Shown: positions 17,210-25,532 of the stretch, piece by piece | Position numbering within the stretch: the stretch's first letter is position 1 | Layout of the letters: every line of letters begins with the position of its first letter | Source of the DNA: Planctomycetales bacterium | Lineage (GTDB): Bacteria; Planctomycetota; Planctomycetia; Pirellulales; Lacipirellulaceae | Direction of reading: 5' to 3' | Assembly: GCA_020427155.1 (NCBI GenBank) | Contig: JAGQOW010000016.1 | Coordinates: 1-53,619, forward strand | Length of the DNA: 53,619 nt | Made by a program: the position numbers and the translations under genes | The notes under the pieces: model-generated | Seen by the model: the letters and a program-made list of their open reading frames with translations, nothing else | Told to the model about the DNA's origin: nothing | Databases searched by the model: none

Positions 17210-18136
17210 ATGATTGAATTGAAGAACTTTGGCAAACATTACGGCGATTTTGTAGCCGTTGCCAACTTGAGCCTGAAGATTGAAGCTGGCGAGATGTTCG
17301 GTTTCATCGGCCCCAATGGCGCAGGCAAGAGTACCACGATTCGCTTTCTTGCTACGCTGCTGCGTGCGACCCATGGCGAAGGTACCGTCAACGGCCATAG
17401 CGTCACGGGCGACCCGATCGGCGTTCGTCGTAGCGTCGGTTACATGCCCGATAATTTTGGTGTGTACGACGGGATGAAGGTCTGGGAGTTTCTCGACTTT
17501 TTCGCAGTCGCTTACCAGGTGCCGAAAGCACGTCGAAAGAACGTCCTTTCCGACGTATTGGAATTGCTGGATTTGACACACAAACGAGATGACTATGTCA
17601 ACAGTCTCTCCCGCGGTATGAAACAACGGCTTTGCCTGGCAAAAACACTGGTCCACGATCCGCCAGTGTTGATTCTGGACGAACCGGCTAGCGGTCTCGA
17701 CCCTCGCGCCCGACTGGAGGTCAAAGCCCTGTTGAAAGAGCTGCGGCGGATGGGGAAGACGATTCTCATTTCCAGCCACATTCTAACTGAGTTGGCCGAC
17801 TGCTGTACTTCGATCGGCATTGTCGAACGCGGCCAACTGCTGTTGCACGGACCGATCGACAAGGTCTACCGCAAGATCACCAGCAATCGGCACATCGACA
17901 TTCGCTTTGTCGGCAATCCTGATCAGGGCGTTAGTCTTATTCGTAGCGACCCAAACGTGGCCAACGTCGAGCTGACAACCCGCGGCTGCAGTGTCGAAAT
18001 GAAGGGAAGCGATGCGGATGTCCAACGATTGCTGCGTCAACTCGTTGCCGCCAACTGCGGTCTGATCTCGTTTGGCGAAAAAGAGCCTACACTCGAAGAC
18101 GTGTTTATGATGGTGACCAAGGGGCTGGTAACGTAA
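17210..18136 (+). CDS. ABC-2 type transporter ATP-binding protein
   Basis: A 308-residue cytoplasmic ATPase. The frame is open from 17057 across the inverted repeat, but ATG 17210 is right by alignment: the family begins MIELKNFGKHYGDF. Motifs in order are Walker A GPNGAGKST (about 38), a Q-loop region, the signature LSRGMKQRL, Walker B LILDEPASGLDP and the H-loop ISSHIL. A C-terminal extension of about 80 residues resembles DUF4162-type regulatory tails of ABC-2 exporters. The exporter permease that such ATPases need is not next door; downstream is a convergent gene. It may serve the 14486 protein or a permease elsewhere. Confidence 0.9.
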   Translation: MIELKNFGKHYGDFVAVANLSLKIEAGEMFGFIGPNGAGKSTTIRFLATLLRATHGEGTVNGHSVTGDPIGVRRSVGYMPDNFGVYDGMKVWEFLDFFAVAYQVPKARRKNVLSDVLELLDLTHKRDDYVNSLSRGMKQRLCLAKTLVHDPPVLILDEPASGLDPRARLEVKALLKELRRMGKTILISSHILTELADCCTSIGIVERGQLLLHGPIDKVYRKITSNRHIDIRFVGNPDQGVSLIRSDPNVANVELTTRGCSVEMKGSDADVQRLLRQLVAANCGLISFGEKEPTLEDVFMMVTKGLVT

Positions 18137-18333
18137 TTGCCGGGTGGAGGTGATGCGGGAAGGCGGTTGCTGAACGGCGTTTTTTGGGAATGTGGCATCT
18201 GGGAACCGAGAAAAGCGGCGATTAGCATGGCGAGCGATTGGCCGCCGAGGCCGAACCCATCATACTCATTCGCAAGTCCATAGCGCCTTGGTGTTCTGGA
18301 TTCGGCGTACCATGGAAGCTGGCGGGCTGACGA

Positions 18334-18876
18334 TTACCCCAGCAGCAGCGGTACTTCGGCGTCGCCTTCGCGTTCTTCCCATTGTTTGCGAACTTCGCTT
18401 AGCCCGTAAACGCAAAGGTCGAAGCGTTCGCTCAGTCGTTGGAGCAGCACGTTGGGCGCCGATTCTTTGTCGGCAGGCAGGCGACTAGCGATCAAGTAAT
18501 TGCGTTTTCCCTGATCTTGATAGTCAATCAAGCTGTCCTTCTTCCCGGCGCGTTGTTTTTCGGCGATTTCGGGATAGAGACCCGTCCAAAAGAGAGTGTA
18601 GTCGCCAATGTGGCGGTGGACTCGGCGACGAGCAGCGCCTTGGCGTGCCTGGGCTTCGGCTAACATGTCGGCTACTTGCGAGAGCCGTTCGCCGGTAGAG
18701 GTACGGATGCCATAGATTGCATCTGTTCGCACAAAGTCGGCGAGCATCTCGGCGAGATAGTCAATCAGCGGAGGATCGGCGACGCCGAGTCGCGTGGTGA
18801 AAGTGTACTCGGTGAGACCGGCGAAGAATCGCCGTAACATTTCGTTCCGCGAGGGATGAGGAGAACTTGCTGTCAT
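18334..18876 (-). CDS. Conserved hypothetical protein
   Basis: A 180-residue soluble protein. I start at ATG 18876, which has a CTGGAGG ribosome binding site; the longer frame lacks one. It is mostly helical with many charged residues. Visible blocks are RRFFAGLTEYTFTTRLGVAD, LIDYLAEMLADFVRTD, HIGDYTLFWTGLYPE and a Leu-rich LLQRLSERFDLCVYGL near the end. I know no function for it; the regular aromatic and acidic pattern suggests a compact helical fold. The sequence contains no membrane segment and no nucleotide-binding motif. Confidence 0.75.
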   Translation of the reverse strand: MTASSPHPSRNEMLRRFFAGLTEYTFTTRLGVADPPLIDYLAEMLADFVRTDAIYGIRTSTGERLSQVADMLAEAQARQGAARRRVHRHIGDYTLFWTGLYPEIAEKQRAGKKDSLIDYQDQGKRNYLIASRLPADKESAPNVLLQRLSERFDLCVYGLSEVRKQWEEREGDAEVPLLLG

Positions 18877-19100
18877 TGACGACCTCCAGGTGAGCGGGGG
18901 CCGGTTGATCCGCAAACGGTTTGCGAACCAACCCGATCAATTCTACCTTGCCCGCCGAAGGAAGGTCAAATCGACTGTATCGGGAATAACGCATTTTCCT
19001 TCATCGGCATAGAGCGAGAGCGTTCCCCAGCAAAAGATTTTTCGCGACGAAAAGCGGCGCAATACAACGTAAGGGAGTTGATTGCGGGCGGCCGAAGCGG

Positions 19101-19898
19101 CTAATTCAACTCGGCTGCTAGAGATGAGACATAATCGCCGATTTCCTGCAGGGTTGCCTGAGGATTTTTTTCAGCAGCTTCCATGCGGCGGACAATTGCC
19201 GAGCCGACAATCAAACCGTCGGCAACCGGCGCCAGCAACCGCACGTGTTCGGGCCGGCTGATGCCAAACCCGATGCAGACAGGCAACGGAGTATTCTCGC
19301 GCAACCAGCTCACTCGTTCTATCAACTCGGTCGGTAGTTTTGCACGTTCGCCCGTGATGCCAGCCACCGAAACGTAATAGATAAACCCGCTGGATGTCTC
19401 AGTGATTCTCAGTGCTCGGTTGTTGGGAGTGGTCGGGGTAATTAGCTGGATGAGGCTCAGGTCGCGCGCTTCACAGACCTTGGCCAGTTGGGGCGACTCT
19501 TCGATGGGCAAGTCCGGAACGATCATGCCCGCCACTCCTTGGGCAACCAATGCATCGGCGTATTTCTCCAAGCCGTGGCGATAGATGATGGCGTAGCTGA
19601 CCATCGTGACGACGGGCGTCGCAAGCTGCGGAGTCACCTCGCCCAGGGTTTCGAGGATACTGGCAAGCTTGACATGTTTGTCGAGTGCGCGTGTGTACGA
19701 AGCTTGAATGACTGGTCCGTCGGCAATGGGGTCGCTATAGGGAATTCCTACTTCGCACATCGACGCGCCGCGGGCAGCCAGCTCTTTGAGCACCGCTGCC
19801 GTGAAAGCCAGATCAGGATCCCCAGCAGTGACGAAAGGCATCAACGCCTTGCGGTCTTGGTGGCGAAGTCGAGTGAAGAGGTCGTCGATGGCGGACAT
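19101..19898 (-). CDS. trpA: Tryptophan synthase alpha chain
   Basis: A 265-residue protein that cleaves indole-3-glycerol phosphate to indole and glyceraldehyde 3-phosphate and passes indole to TrpB. The family blocks are all here: PFVTAGDPD, the catalytic Glu in CEVGIPYSDPIADGP, the catalytic Asp in VPDLP, LIQLITPTTP, GFIYYVSVAGITGE, and the phosphate-binding GFGIS and GLIVGSAIV. I use ATG 19898 (MSAIDDLF); the frame is open for another 94 codons into trpB, but that part is shadow sequence. It follows trpB by 38 bases, so the two are surely one operon, transcribed leftward. No other trp gene is adjacent. Confidence 0.96.
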   Translation of the reverse strand: MSAIDDLFTRLRHQDRKALMPFVTAGDPDLAFTAAVLKELAARGASMCEVGIPYSDPIADGPVIQASYTRALDKHVKLASILETLGEVTPQLATPVVTMVSYAIIYRHGLEKYADALVAQGVAGMIVPDLPIEESPQLAKVCEARDLSLIQLITPTTPNNRALRITETSSGFIYYVSVAGITGERAKLPTELIERVSWLRENTPLPVCIGFGISRPEHVRLLAPVADGLIVGSAIVRRMEAAEKNPQATLQEIGDYVSSLAAELN

Positions 19899-19936
19899 GA
19901 GGCAGAAAGGGGAAGGTATTTCAAAATGGAAAGGGC

Positions 19937-21166
19937 TTAACCGAATGATTGGCCTTTCAGGCGGGCGATCTCGGCTGCGTCTTTGTCGCCACGACCTGAT
20001 AGGCAGACGACGATGCGTTCGTTGCGGTTTCGAGTCTTGGCCAGTTTTATTGCTTCGGCCACCGCGTGCGAGGATTCGAGTGCCGGCAGGATGCCCTCGA
20101 AGCGGGCGAGGGCGTCGAATGCATTCATCGCGTCCTGGTCGGTACAGCTGGTGTACGTGACTCGGCCTGTCGACTTCCAATAACTATGTTCTGGTCCGAC
20201 GCCGGGGTAATCTAAACCGGCTGACATGGAATGAACGTCGCAAGTCTGGCCGTCTTCGTCTTGCATCACATAGGAGAAGCTACCATGCAGTATACCGGGC
20301 TGGCCATAGGTGAGCGGCGAAGCATGGTCGCCCGGCTGATTGCCCCGTCCGCCAGCTTCGACGCCGACGAGTGAAACGTTTTCGAGTTCGACAAAGGGAT
20401 AGAACATGCCGGCGGCATTGCTGCCTCCGCCAACGCAAGCGACGACCAAGTTGGGTAAGTCGCCCATCTGAGCGCGGCTTTGCTGGATCGTCTCCCGGCC
20501 AATGACGGATTGGAAATCGCGTACAATCATGGGAAACGGGTGGGGGCCGACGACGGAGCCGAGAATATAATGGGTCGATTCGACGCACGACATCCACTCG
20601 CGCATGGCCTCATTGACCGCATCGCGCAGCGTGCGCGAGCCACTAGTAACGGGCCGCACCTCGGCTCCCAGCAGTTTCATTGAGAAGACGTTGGGCGCCT
20701 GACGACGAATATCTTCTTCGCCCATGAAGACGACGCATTCGAGCCCAAAGTGGGCACAGGCCGTTGCTGTCGCCACGCCGTGTTGTCCGGCTCCGGTCTC
20801 AGCGATTACTCGCTTTTTCCCCATTCGCAGGGTGAGCAGAGCCTGGCCGACGGTGTTGTTGATCTTGTGCGCACCGGTGTGATTGAGATCTTCTCGCTTC
20901 AGCCAAATCTCGGCGCCGCCGCAATGCTGGGTAAGCCGCTTGGCGAAATAGAGTGGCGAAGGGCGGCCGACGTAGTTCTTCAGCAGTTCTTCATATTCGG
21001 CCCGGAAGCTGGCGTCCTGGCTGGCGGCTTCATACTGTTCGGCCAACTGATCGAGCGCGTAGATCAGAGTTTCGGGAACGTAGCGACCGCCAAAAACCCC
21101 GAACCTGCCGGCAGCGTCGGGACCATGGGCCGAGCAAGAGGAATCGGCACGCGGGGTTGTCGGCAT
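19937..21166 (-). CDS. trpB: Tryptophan synthase beta chain
   Basis: A 409-residue PLP enzyme that joins indole and serine to make tryptophan. It has the TrpB blocks [33 protein letters not shown] (PLP lysine about position 101), [12 protein letters not shown], the Gly-rich phosphate loop [10 protein letters not shown], and a GRGDKD end block. Length fits the TrpB1 class, which pairs with TrpA. The start at ATG 21166 leaves an N-terminal tail of about 20 residues before the conserved core. It is the first gene of the trpBA pair and lies divergent to the phosphonate genes, with 137 bases between the starts. I see no trp leader peptide there. Confidence 0.96.
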   Translation of the reverse strand: MPTTPRADSSCSAHGPDAAGRFGVFGGRYVPETLIYALDQLAEQYEAASQDASFRAEYEELLKNYVGRPSPLYFAKRLTQHCGGAEIWLKREDLNHTGAHKINNTVGQALLTLRMGKKRVIAETGAGQHGVATATACAHFGLECVVFMGEEDIRRQAPNVFSMKLLGAEVRPVTSGSRTLRDAVNEAMREWMSCVESTHYILGSVVGPHPFPMIVRDFQSVIGRETIQQSRAQMGDLPNLVVACVGGGSNAAGMFYPFVELENVSLVGVEAGGRGNQPGDHASPLTYGQPGILHGSFSYVMQDEDGQTCDVHSMSAGLDYPGVGPEHSYWKSTGRVTYTSCTDQDAMNAFDALARFEGILPALESSHAVAEAIKLAKTRNRNERIVVCLSGRGDKDAAEIARLKGQSFG

Positions 21167-21303
21167 GAGAATCTCCAGGGGAAACCTTCGATTCTCGATA
21201 TCGATTCGTCCAGGGTCAAGGGCGCGTCCCCTCCCGGTCGCGAATAAGAAAGACTAAAATCAGATTCTCCCCCATGGTTGCTTCTCAGTGTGAGACCCAG
21301 GCT

Positions 21304-22464
21304 ATGAATGAACGTATCGCGGTGGTGGGTGCAGGAATAGCCGGTTTGGCCCATGCATGGGCCGCAGCCCGACGAGGAGCAAAGGTTGTCGTTGTAGAGC
21401 GTAGTCCAGCTTCGTGTGGCGCCTCGATACGGAATTTCGGAATGGTCTGGCCGATTGGTCAGCCGGCTGGCAATCGCTACGAGACGGCATTGCGGAGTCG
21501 AGCTCTTTGGATCGAGTTTCTGAACGATGCCGGCATTTGGCACAACCCATGTGGGTCGCTCCATGTAGCTCATCGCGAGCAAGAGTGGGCGGTGCTCTCG
21601 GAATTCAACGACCGCGCGCCGCAATTAGGATATGAATGCCAGCTGCTCGACGCTGAACAAGTTCTGGAACGTTCTCCTGCCGCCAATAGCGAGGGGCTGT
21701 TGGGAGGATTGTGGAGCCCGACGGAAGTCTGCGTCGATCCACGGCAGGTCATTCGCCTCATGCCGCAGTGGTTGAACTCGAAGTATCAAGTGCAGTTTTG
21801 CTTCGATACGACTGTCGATGAGATCCGACTTCCCCAAGTCAGCGCGACCGATGGACGTACTTGGGAGGTCGACAGGGTGTTGGTTGCCAGCGGCGCTGAT
21901 TTTCAGACGCTCTATCCCGAAACGATTCGTAAGGCAGGCCTCGGGCACTGTAAATTGCAGATGTTGCGCACCAGACCGCAACCTGACAACTGGCAGCTCG
22001 GTCCGATGATTGCCAGCGGGCTCACGTTGCGGCACTATCCGACGTTCGCGGTATGTGATTCGCTCTTCAGGTTGAAAGACCGGATCGAGGCCGAGTCTCC
22101 CGAGCTGAACCGGTTTGGGATCCATGTCATGGTTTCGCAGCACGGGAGCGGAGAACTTGTGTTGGGTGATTCCCACGAGTATGGCCGAGCGATCGAACCC
22201 TTCGACAAGGTGGAGATTGACGAGTTGATTTTGCAAGAACTTCGTCGCATTGTGAATTTTCCGGATTGGACGATTGCGCAGCGTTGGCACGGGGTGTATC
22301 CCGTGCTGGAGGACGAAATCCTGTTTGTCGAAGAGCCCGATCCGGGCGTTAAGCTGGCTATCGCGGTGGGGGGGTGCGGCATGACGATGTCGTTTGGCTT
22401 GGCGGATGCGCTTTGGGAGCAGTGGCTTGGCAGCGTGCAAATTCGCCAAGGAACCCCCGCCTGA
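21304..22464 (+). CDS. FAD-dependent oxidoreductase, TIGR03364-like (phosphonate catabolism)
   Basis: A 386-residue DAO-family flavoprotein. The N-terminus has the dinucleotide-binding motif VVGAGIAGLAHAWAAARRG, followed by VVVVERS and a SIRNFGMVWPIGQ segment. The C-terminus has the second FAD-contacting block, AVGGCGMTMSFGLAD. I use ATG 21304; an in-frame ATG 30 bases upstream is possible. The sequence and the next gene (phosphonatase) match the TIGR03364 family found next to phnX. From memory, members of this family oxidise N-methylated 2-aminoethylphosphonate to phosphonoacetaldehyde; the exact substrate here is not proven. It takes the place of the PhnW transaminase, which is absent. Confidence 0.85.
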   Translation: MNERIAVVGAGIAGLAHAWAAARRGAKVVVVERSPASCGASIRNFGMVWPIGQPAGNRYETALRSRALWIEFLNDAGIWHNPCGSLHVAHREQEWAVLSEFNDRAPQLGYECQLLDAEQVLERSPAANSEGLLGGLWSPTEVCVDPRQVIRLMPQWLNSKYQVQFCFDTTVDEIRLPQVSATDGRTWEVDRVLVASGADFQTLYPETIRKAGLGHCKLQMLRTRPQPDNWQLGPMIASGLTLRHYPTFAVCDSLFRLKDRIEAESPELNRFGIHVMVSQHGSGELVLGDSHEYGRAIEPFDKVEIDELILQELRRIVNFPDWTIAQRWHGVYPVLEDEILFVEEPDPGVKLAIAVGGCGMTMSFGLADALWEQWLGSVQIRQGTPA

Positions 22465-22505
22465 AACTGGCGGAATCCTACTCTTATTCAAGTGATCAAC
22501 TAACG

Positions 22506-23342
22506 ATGACCGAACAAACGCAGACGCCCTCTGTCTACACGGGTCCTTTGCGGGCAGCCATTTTCGATTGGGCTGGAACGACCCTCGATTTTGGGAGCCG
22601 AGCTCCGGTGCAGGCAGTGAGCAAGCTGTTTGCCGATCGGCAAGTGCCGGTCACCCAGGCCCAGGCGCGCGGTCCGATGGGGATGGCGAAGCGCGATCAC
22701 CTGGCCGCAGTGTTTGCAATGCCCGAGGTTGCCGAGCGCTGGCAACAGGAGCATGGGAACCCGCCCGGTAAGGCGGACCTCGACCGCATGTACGCCGATT
22801 TTATGCCAACGCAGCGGGAATGCCTGGCAGAGCATTCGGAGTTGATTCCCGGGTGCCTCAAGGCGATTGCCGATTGTCGATCGAGAGGCATGAAGATCGG
22901 CTCTAGCACGGGCTACACACGCGAACTGATGGATGTGCTAGTACCATTAGCACGTAAGCAGGGTTTTGAGGCGGATGTGGTACTGTGCGCCGGCGACGTC
23001 TCAGCGGGTCGGCCCGCGCCTTATATGTGTTGGGAGATTGCCAGGCGACTAGCCGTTTACCCCGCGGCCGCGATTGTCAAAGTCGACGATACGGTGGTTG
23101 GCGTCGAAGCTGGCCGCAATGCGGGCATGTGGGCCATTGGAGTAGTGCTCAGCGGCAACGAAGTCGGCTTGAGCCAACCTGAACTCGCCAAGCTCTCGCC
23201 AGAGGAGCGGCAAGAGCGATGCGAATTGGCATCGGCAAAGCTGCGACGGGCAGGGGCTCACGAGTTGGTCGATACGATTGCCGATATTCCCGCCGCAGTA
23301 GAGCGTATCAATCTCCGACTGAGTCGAGGCGATCGCCCTTAG
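22506..23342 (+). CDS. phnX: Phosphonoacetaldehyde hydrolase (phosphonatase)
   Basis: A 278-residue HAD-superfamily enzyme that splits phosphonoacetaldehyde into acetaldehyde and phosphate, releasing phosphorus from the C-P bond. The nucleophile is Asp21 in FDWAGTTLD, and the Schiff-base lysine is Lys62 in GPMGMAKRDH. HAD motif II lies at GSSTGYTRELMD, and the acidic motif IV at VKVDDTVVGVEAG. ATG 22506 is chosen because the family begins shortly before the Asp motif. It follows the FAD oxidoreductase by 41 bases, which supports a shared operon and a two-step aminophosphonate pathway. Confidence 0.94.
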   Translation: MTEQTQTPSVYTGPLRAAIFDWAGTTLDFGSRAPVQAVSKLFADRQVPVTQAQARGPMGMAKRDHLAAVFAMPEVAERWQQEHGNPPGKADLDRMYADFMPTQRECLAEHSELIPGCLKAIADCRSRGMKIGSSTGYTRELMDVLVPLARKQGFEADVVLCAGDVSAGRPAPYMCWEIARRLAVYPAAAIVKVDDTVVGVEAGRNAGMWAIGVVLSGNEVGLSQPELAKLSPEERQERCELASAKLRRAGAHELVDTIADIPAAVERINLRLSRGDRP

Positions 23343-23421
23343 CATGCAAGTTCGTTAGCGACATCTTTGTGGCACTCGAAATCTCGACGGGTTTTTGTTT
23401 TCACTTGAAGTGGTTTGCTTG

Positions 23422-24276
23422 ATGCCCGAATTACCGGAAGTCGAAACAATGCGGCGTGGAGTAACTCCGGCGATTGGCAGCCGAATTGTCGAGGTCGTCA
23501 GGCCGCGTTGTTCGCGCAAGCCGATTGAGATTCGTCCTAGCCTGAGTGCTTTTCGTCGCCGAGTGCGGGGTGCAACGATCACCGGGCTGGCGCGTGCCGG
23601 CAAGCGCGTGGTCATCTGGCTCGACACCGAAGAAGCGATTGTCGTCGAGCCGCGGATGACCGGTTTGTTGCTGGTAGTCGACCCACCGACCCAGGAGCAT
23701 CTGCGGTGGCGACTAGTTCTCGAAGGCGGATCGCTGGGAGAAATGTCCTATTGGGATCGTCGTGGTCTGGGGAGCGTGCGATTGTTCAATCGCAACGAGT
23801 TTCAGGAATCTTTCGGCCCTGATCGGCTTGGCCCCGACGCGTTGGGAATCACTGCCGCGGTCTATCGTCAGCAGTTGGGGGATTCCAAGCGAGAGATCAA
23901 ACCGGCACTGCTCGACCAGCGTGCGGTGGCAGGGATTGGCAATCTCTATGCTTCAGAGATTCTGTTTGTCGCAGGAATACATCCTCAGCGCCGATGCTCG
24001 GCAATGAACCATCGGCAGTGGCAAGCATTGTCTGCAGCAACGAGAAGCGTGCTTGCCGAAGCAATTCGCTATGAAGGATCGACCCTTGGCGACGGGACGT
24101 ATCGTAACGCGCTCAATCGGCAGGGCGGTTACCAGAATCATCACCGAGTATACGACAGGGCAGGAGAAGTATGCGGAGACTGCCGGTCGAGCAGAATCTG
24201 TCGCATGGTTCAGAACCAGCGTTCGACTTTCTACTGTTCCAGATGCCAGAAGCGAACGGGTGCCAGGTTGGCCTAG
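23422..24276 (+). CDS. mutM: Formamidopyrimidine-DNA glycosylase
   Basis: A 284-residue base-excision repair enzyme that removes 8-oxoguanine and other oxidised purines and nicks the abasic site. The mature N-terminus is PELPEVET: Pro2 is the catalytic amine and Glu3 the general acid, so the start must be ATG 23422 and not the earlier in-frame codon at 23395. A helix-two-turn-helix part (LDQRAVAGIGNLYASEILF) is present. The C-terminal zinc finger reads CGDC, then QRSTFYCSRCQ, with all four Cys kept. It lies 79 bases after phnX, probably as a separate unit, and converges with the kinase gene. Confidence 0.95.
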   Translation: MPELPEVETMRRGVTPAIGSRIVEVVRPRCSRKPIEIRPSLSAFRRRVRGATITGLARAGKRVVIWLDTEEAIVVEPRMTGLLLVVDPPTQEHLRWRLVLEGGSLGEMSYWDRRGLGSVRLFNRNEFQESFGPDRLGPDALGITAAVYRQQLGDSKREIKPALLDQRAVAGIGNLYASEILFVAGIHPQRRCSAMNHRQWQALSAATRSVLAEAIRYEGSTLGDGTYRNALNRQGGYQNHHRVYDRAGEVCGDCRSSRICRMVQNQRSTFYCSRCQKRTGARLA

Positions 24277-24303
24277 GATAGCAGCCCAGAAAACAAGCGT
24301 GGC

Positions 24304-25302
24304 TCAGCTCTCGGCGATCGACTCAAACGCACGACTGCGGAAGTCTCGCAAGGCATCGATCAATTCTGGCATGGTTTGATACCGATCGCTGGGGTCTTTT
24401 TCGAGCGATTTGAGAGCGATCGCGGCAAGCTTGGGCGGGATGTGGCGATTGGGCGTACGCTCCTGAGGCGGAATGGGCGTTTCTTTGACGATCATGTCAA
24501 ACGTCTCGCTGACTTGCTCGCCGCGCAGTGGTTCCTTAAGAGTAAGAATCTCGTACAGCACGACGCCGATGCTGTAGATATCGGTTCGGCCATCGATGGC
24601 GTCGCCACCGCCGCGCACTTGTTCGGGGGCCATATAGAGCGGGGTGCCGGGGCGTTGTCCCATGTCGGTCAACTCCTCGTGCTCGATAATACCTTGCTGC
24701 GAACTTTCTTCATCAGCGGCCCAGACTTTGGCCACCCCCCAGTCTAGGAGGATGACTTCGCCAAAGGAGCCGATCAGGATGTTCTCTGGTTTGACGTCGC
24801 GGTGAACGACGCCGTGGACATGGGCATAAGCCAGCGCATTGCAAACTTGAATCAGGAGGCCAAGCATTCGATCGAGGTTGTAAGTGCGAATCGCTTCTTT
24901 GTCGCCCGATATTTGCTTTTCCAAGATATCTCGGATCGTCTCGCCCTCGACTTTCTTCATCGTAAAGTAGAGACGTCCTTCCAGATCGTGGCCGATTTCA
25001 TAGACCGGAACCGTGCACGGGTGCTGGAGCTGAGCAGTAACTCGGGCTTCGCGTAAGAATCGGGCCCGCATGTATTCGTTGTTGGCCAGGTGGGGATGAA
25101 GTATTTTCATCACCACGTTTCGTCCCAAGTTGTTATCAAAACAAGACTGCAACAGGGCAGCCCCTCCTTTGGCTAGCGGGGCGAAGTTGGTGTAGCGGTT
25201 GAAGCTGTTCGAAAAGTACTTCGAAAGCTGCTTGTCGGTCACCTTCGCGTCGATATGCGGATAGTTGTCTTCTGGCGGAAAGTTCGGCGATTGTTCGGTC
25301 AT
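24304..25302 (-). CDS. Soluble Hanks-type Ser/Thr protein kinase
   Basis: A 332-residue kinase without membrane segments. ATG 25302 (MTEQSPNF) is chosen over an upstream start that would add 13 odd residues. Kinase motifs are VVMKIL (catalytic Lys), HRDVKPENIL (catalytic loop), LLDWGVAK in place of DFG, GTPLYMAPEQ and a DIYSIGVVLYEIL block. The glycine loop reads LAKGGAALLQ, which lacks the usual GxGxxG spacing. DWG and HRDVKPEN keep the catalytic Asp residues, so activity is likely, though the loop is unusual. The C-terminus ends just after the kinase core. Substrate unknown. Confidence 0.92.
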   Translation of the reverse strand: MTEQSPNFPPEDNYPHIDAKVTDKQLSKYFSNSFNRYTNFAPLAKGGAALLQSCFDNNLGRNVVMKILHPHLANNEYMRARFLREARVTAQLQHPCTVPVYEIGHDLEGRLYFTMKKVEGETIRDILEKQISGDKEAIRTYNLDRMLGLLIQVCNALAYAHVHGVVHRDVKPENILIGSFGEVILLDWGVAKVWAADEESSQQGIIEHEELTDMGQRPGTPLYMAPEQVRGGGDAIDGRTDIYSIGVVLYEILTLKEPLRGEQVSETFDMIVKETPIPPQERTPNRHIPPKLAAIALKSLEKDPSDRYQTMPELIDALRDFRSRAFESIAES

Positions 25303-25458
25303 GACACGCGTATCAGCTTGCGTTGAACAGGGGCGGGGCACAAGAGTGACATTTTAGTACCGGCGTGGGAAATACCAAGGGCAGCCCAGCAAGTCTCTCG
25401 ACCCGGGGCAGAAGTTTGTTTGCAATTGCCGAGCTCTTGGTCTCTAATGATCGGCGGA

Positions 25459-25494
25459 CTCGCCATGGCGAGCGATTTGCTGCCGCGCGGCAGC
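25459..25494. repeat. Two adjacent perfect palindromes upstream of the DUF3500 gene
   Basis: CTCGCCATGGCGAG (25459-25472, 14 bp) and GCTGCCGCGCGGCAGC (25479-25494, 16 bp) are each perfect palindromes, with six bases between them. They lie 39 to 74 bases before ATG 25533, in the interval between the divergent kinase and DUF3500 genes. They could be operator sites or hairpins in the leader. Part of the first one (CATGGCGAGCGATT) recurs at 18227-18240. Confidence 0.65.
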
Positions 25495-25532
25495 GACCAA
25501 AAAGCTTCTTTGGGGAATCAGGGAGGTTGGAA

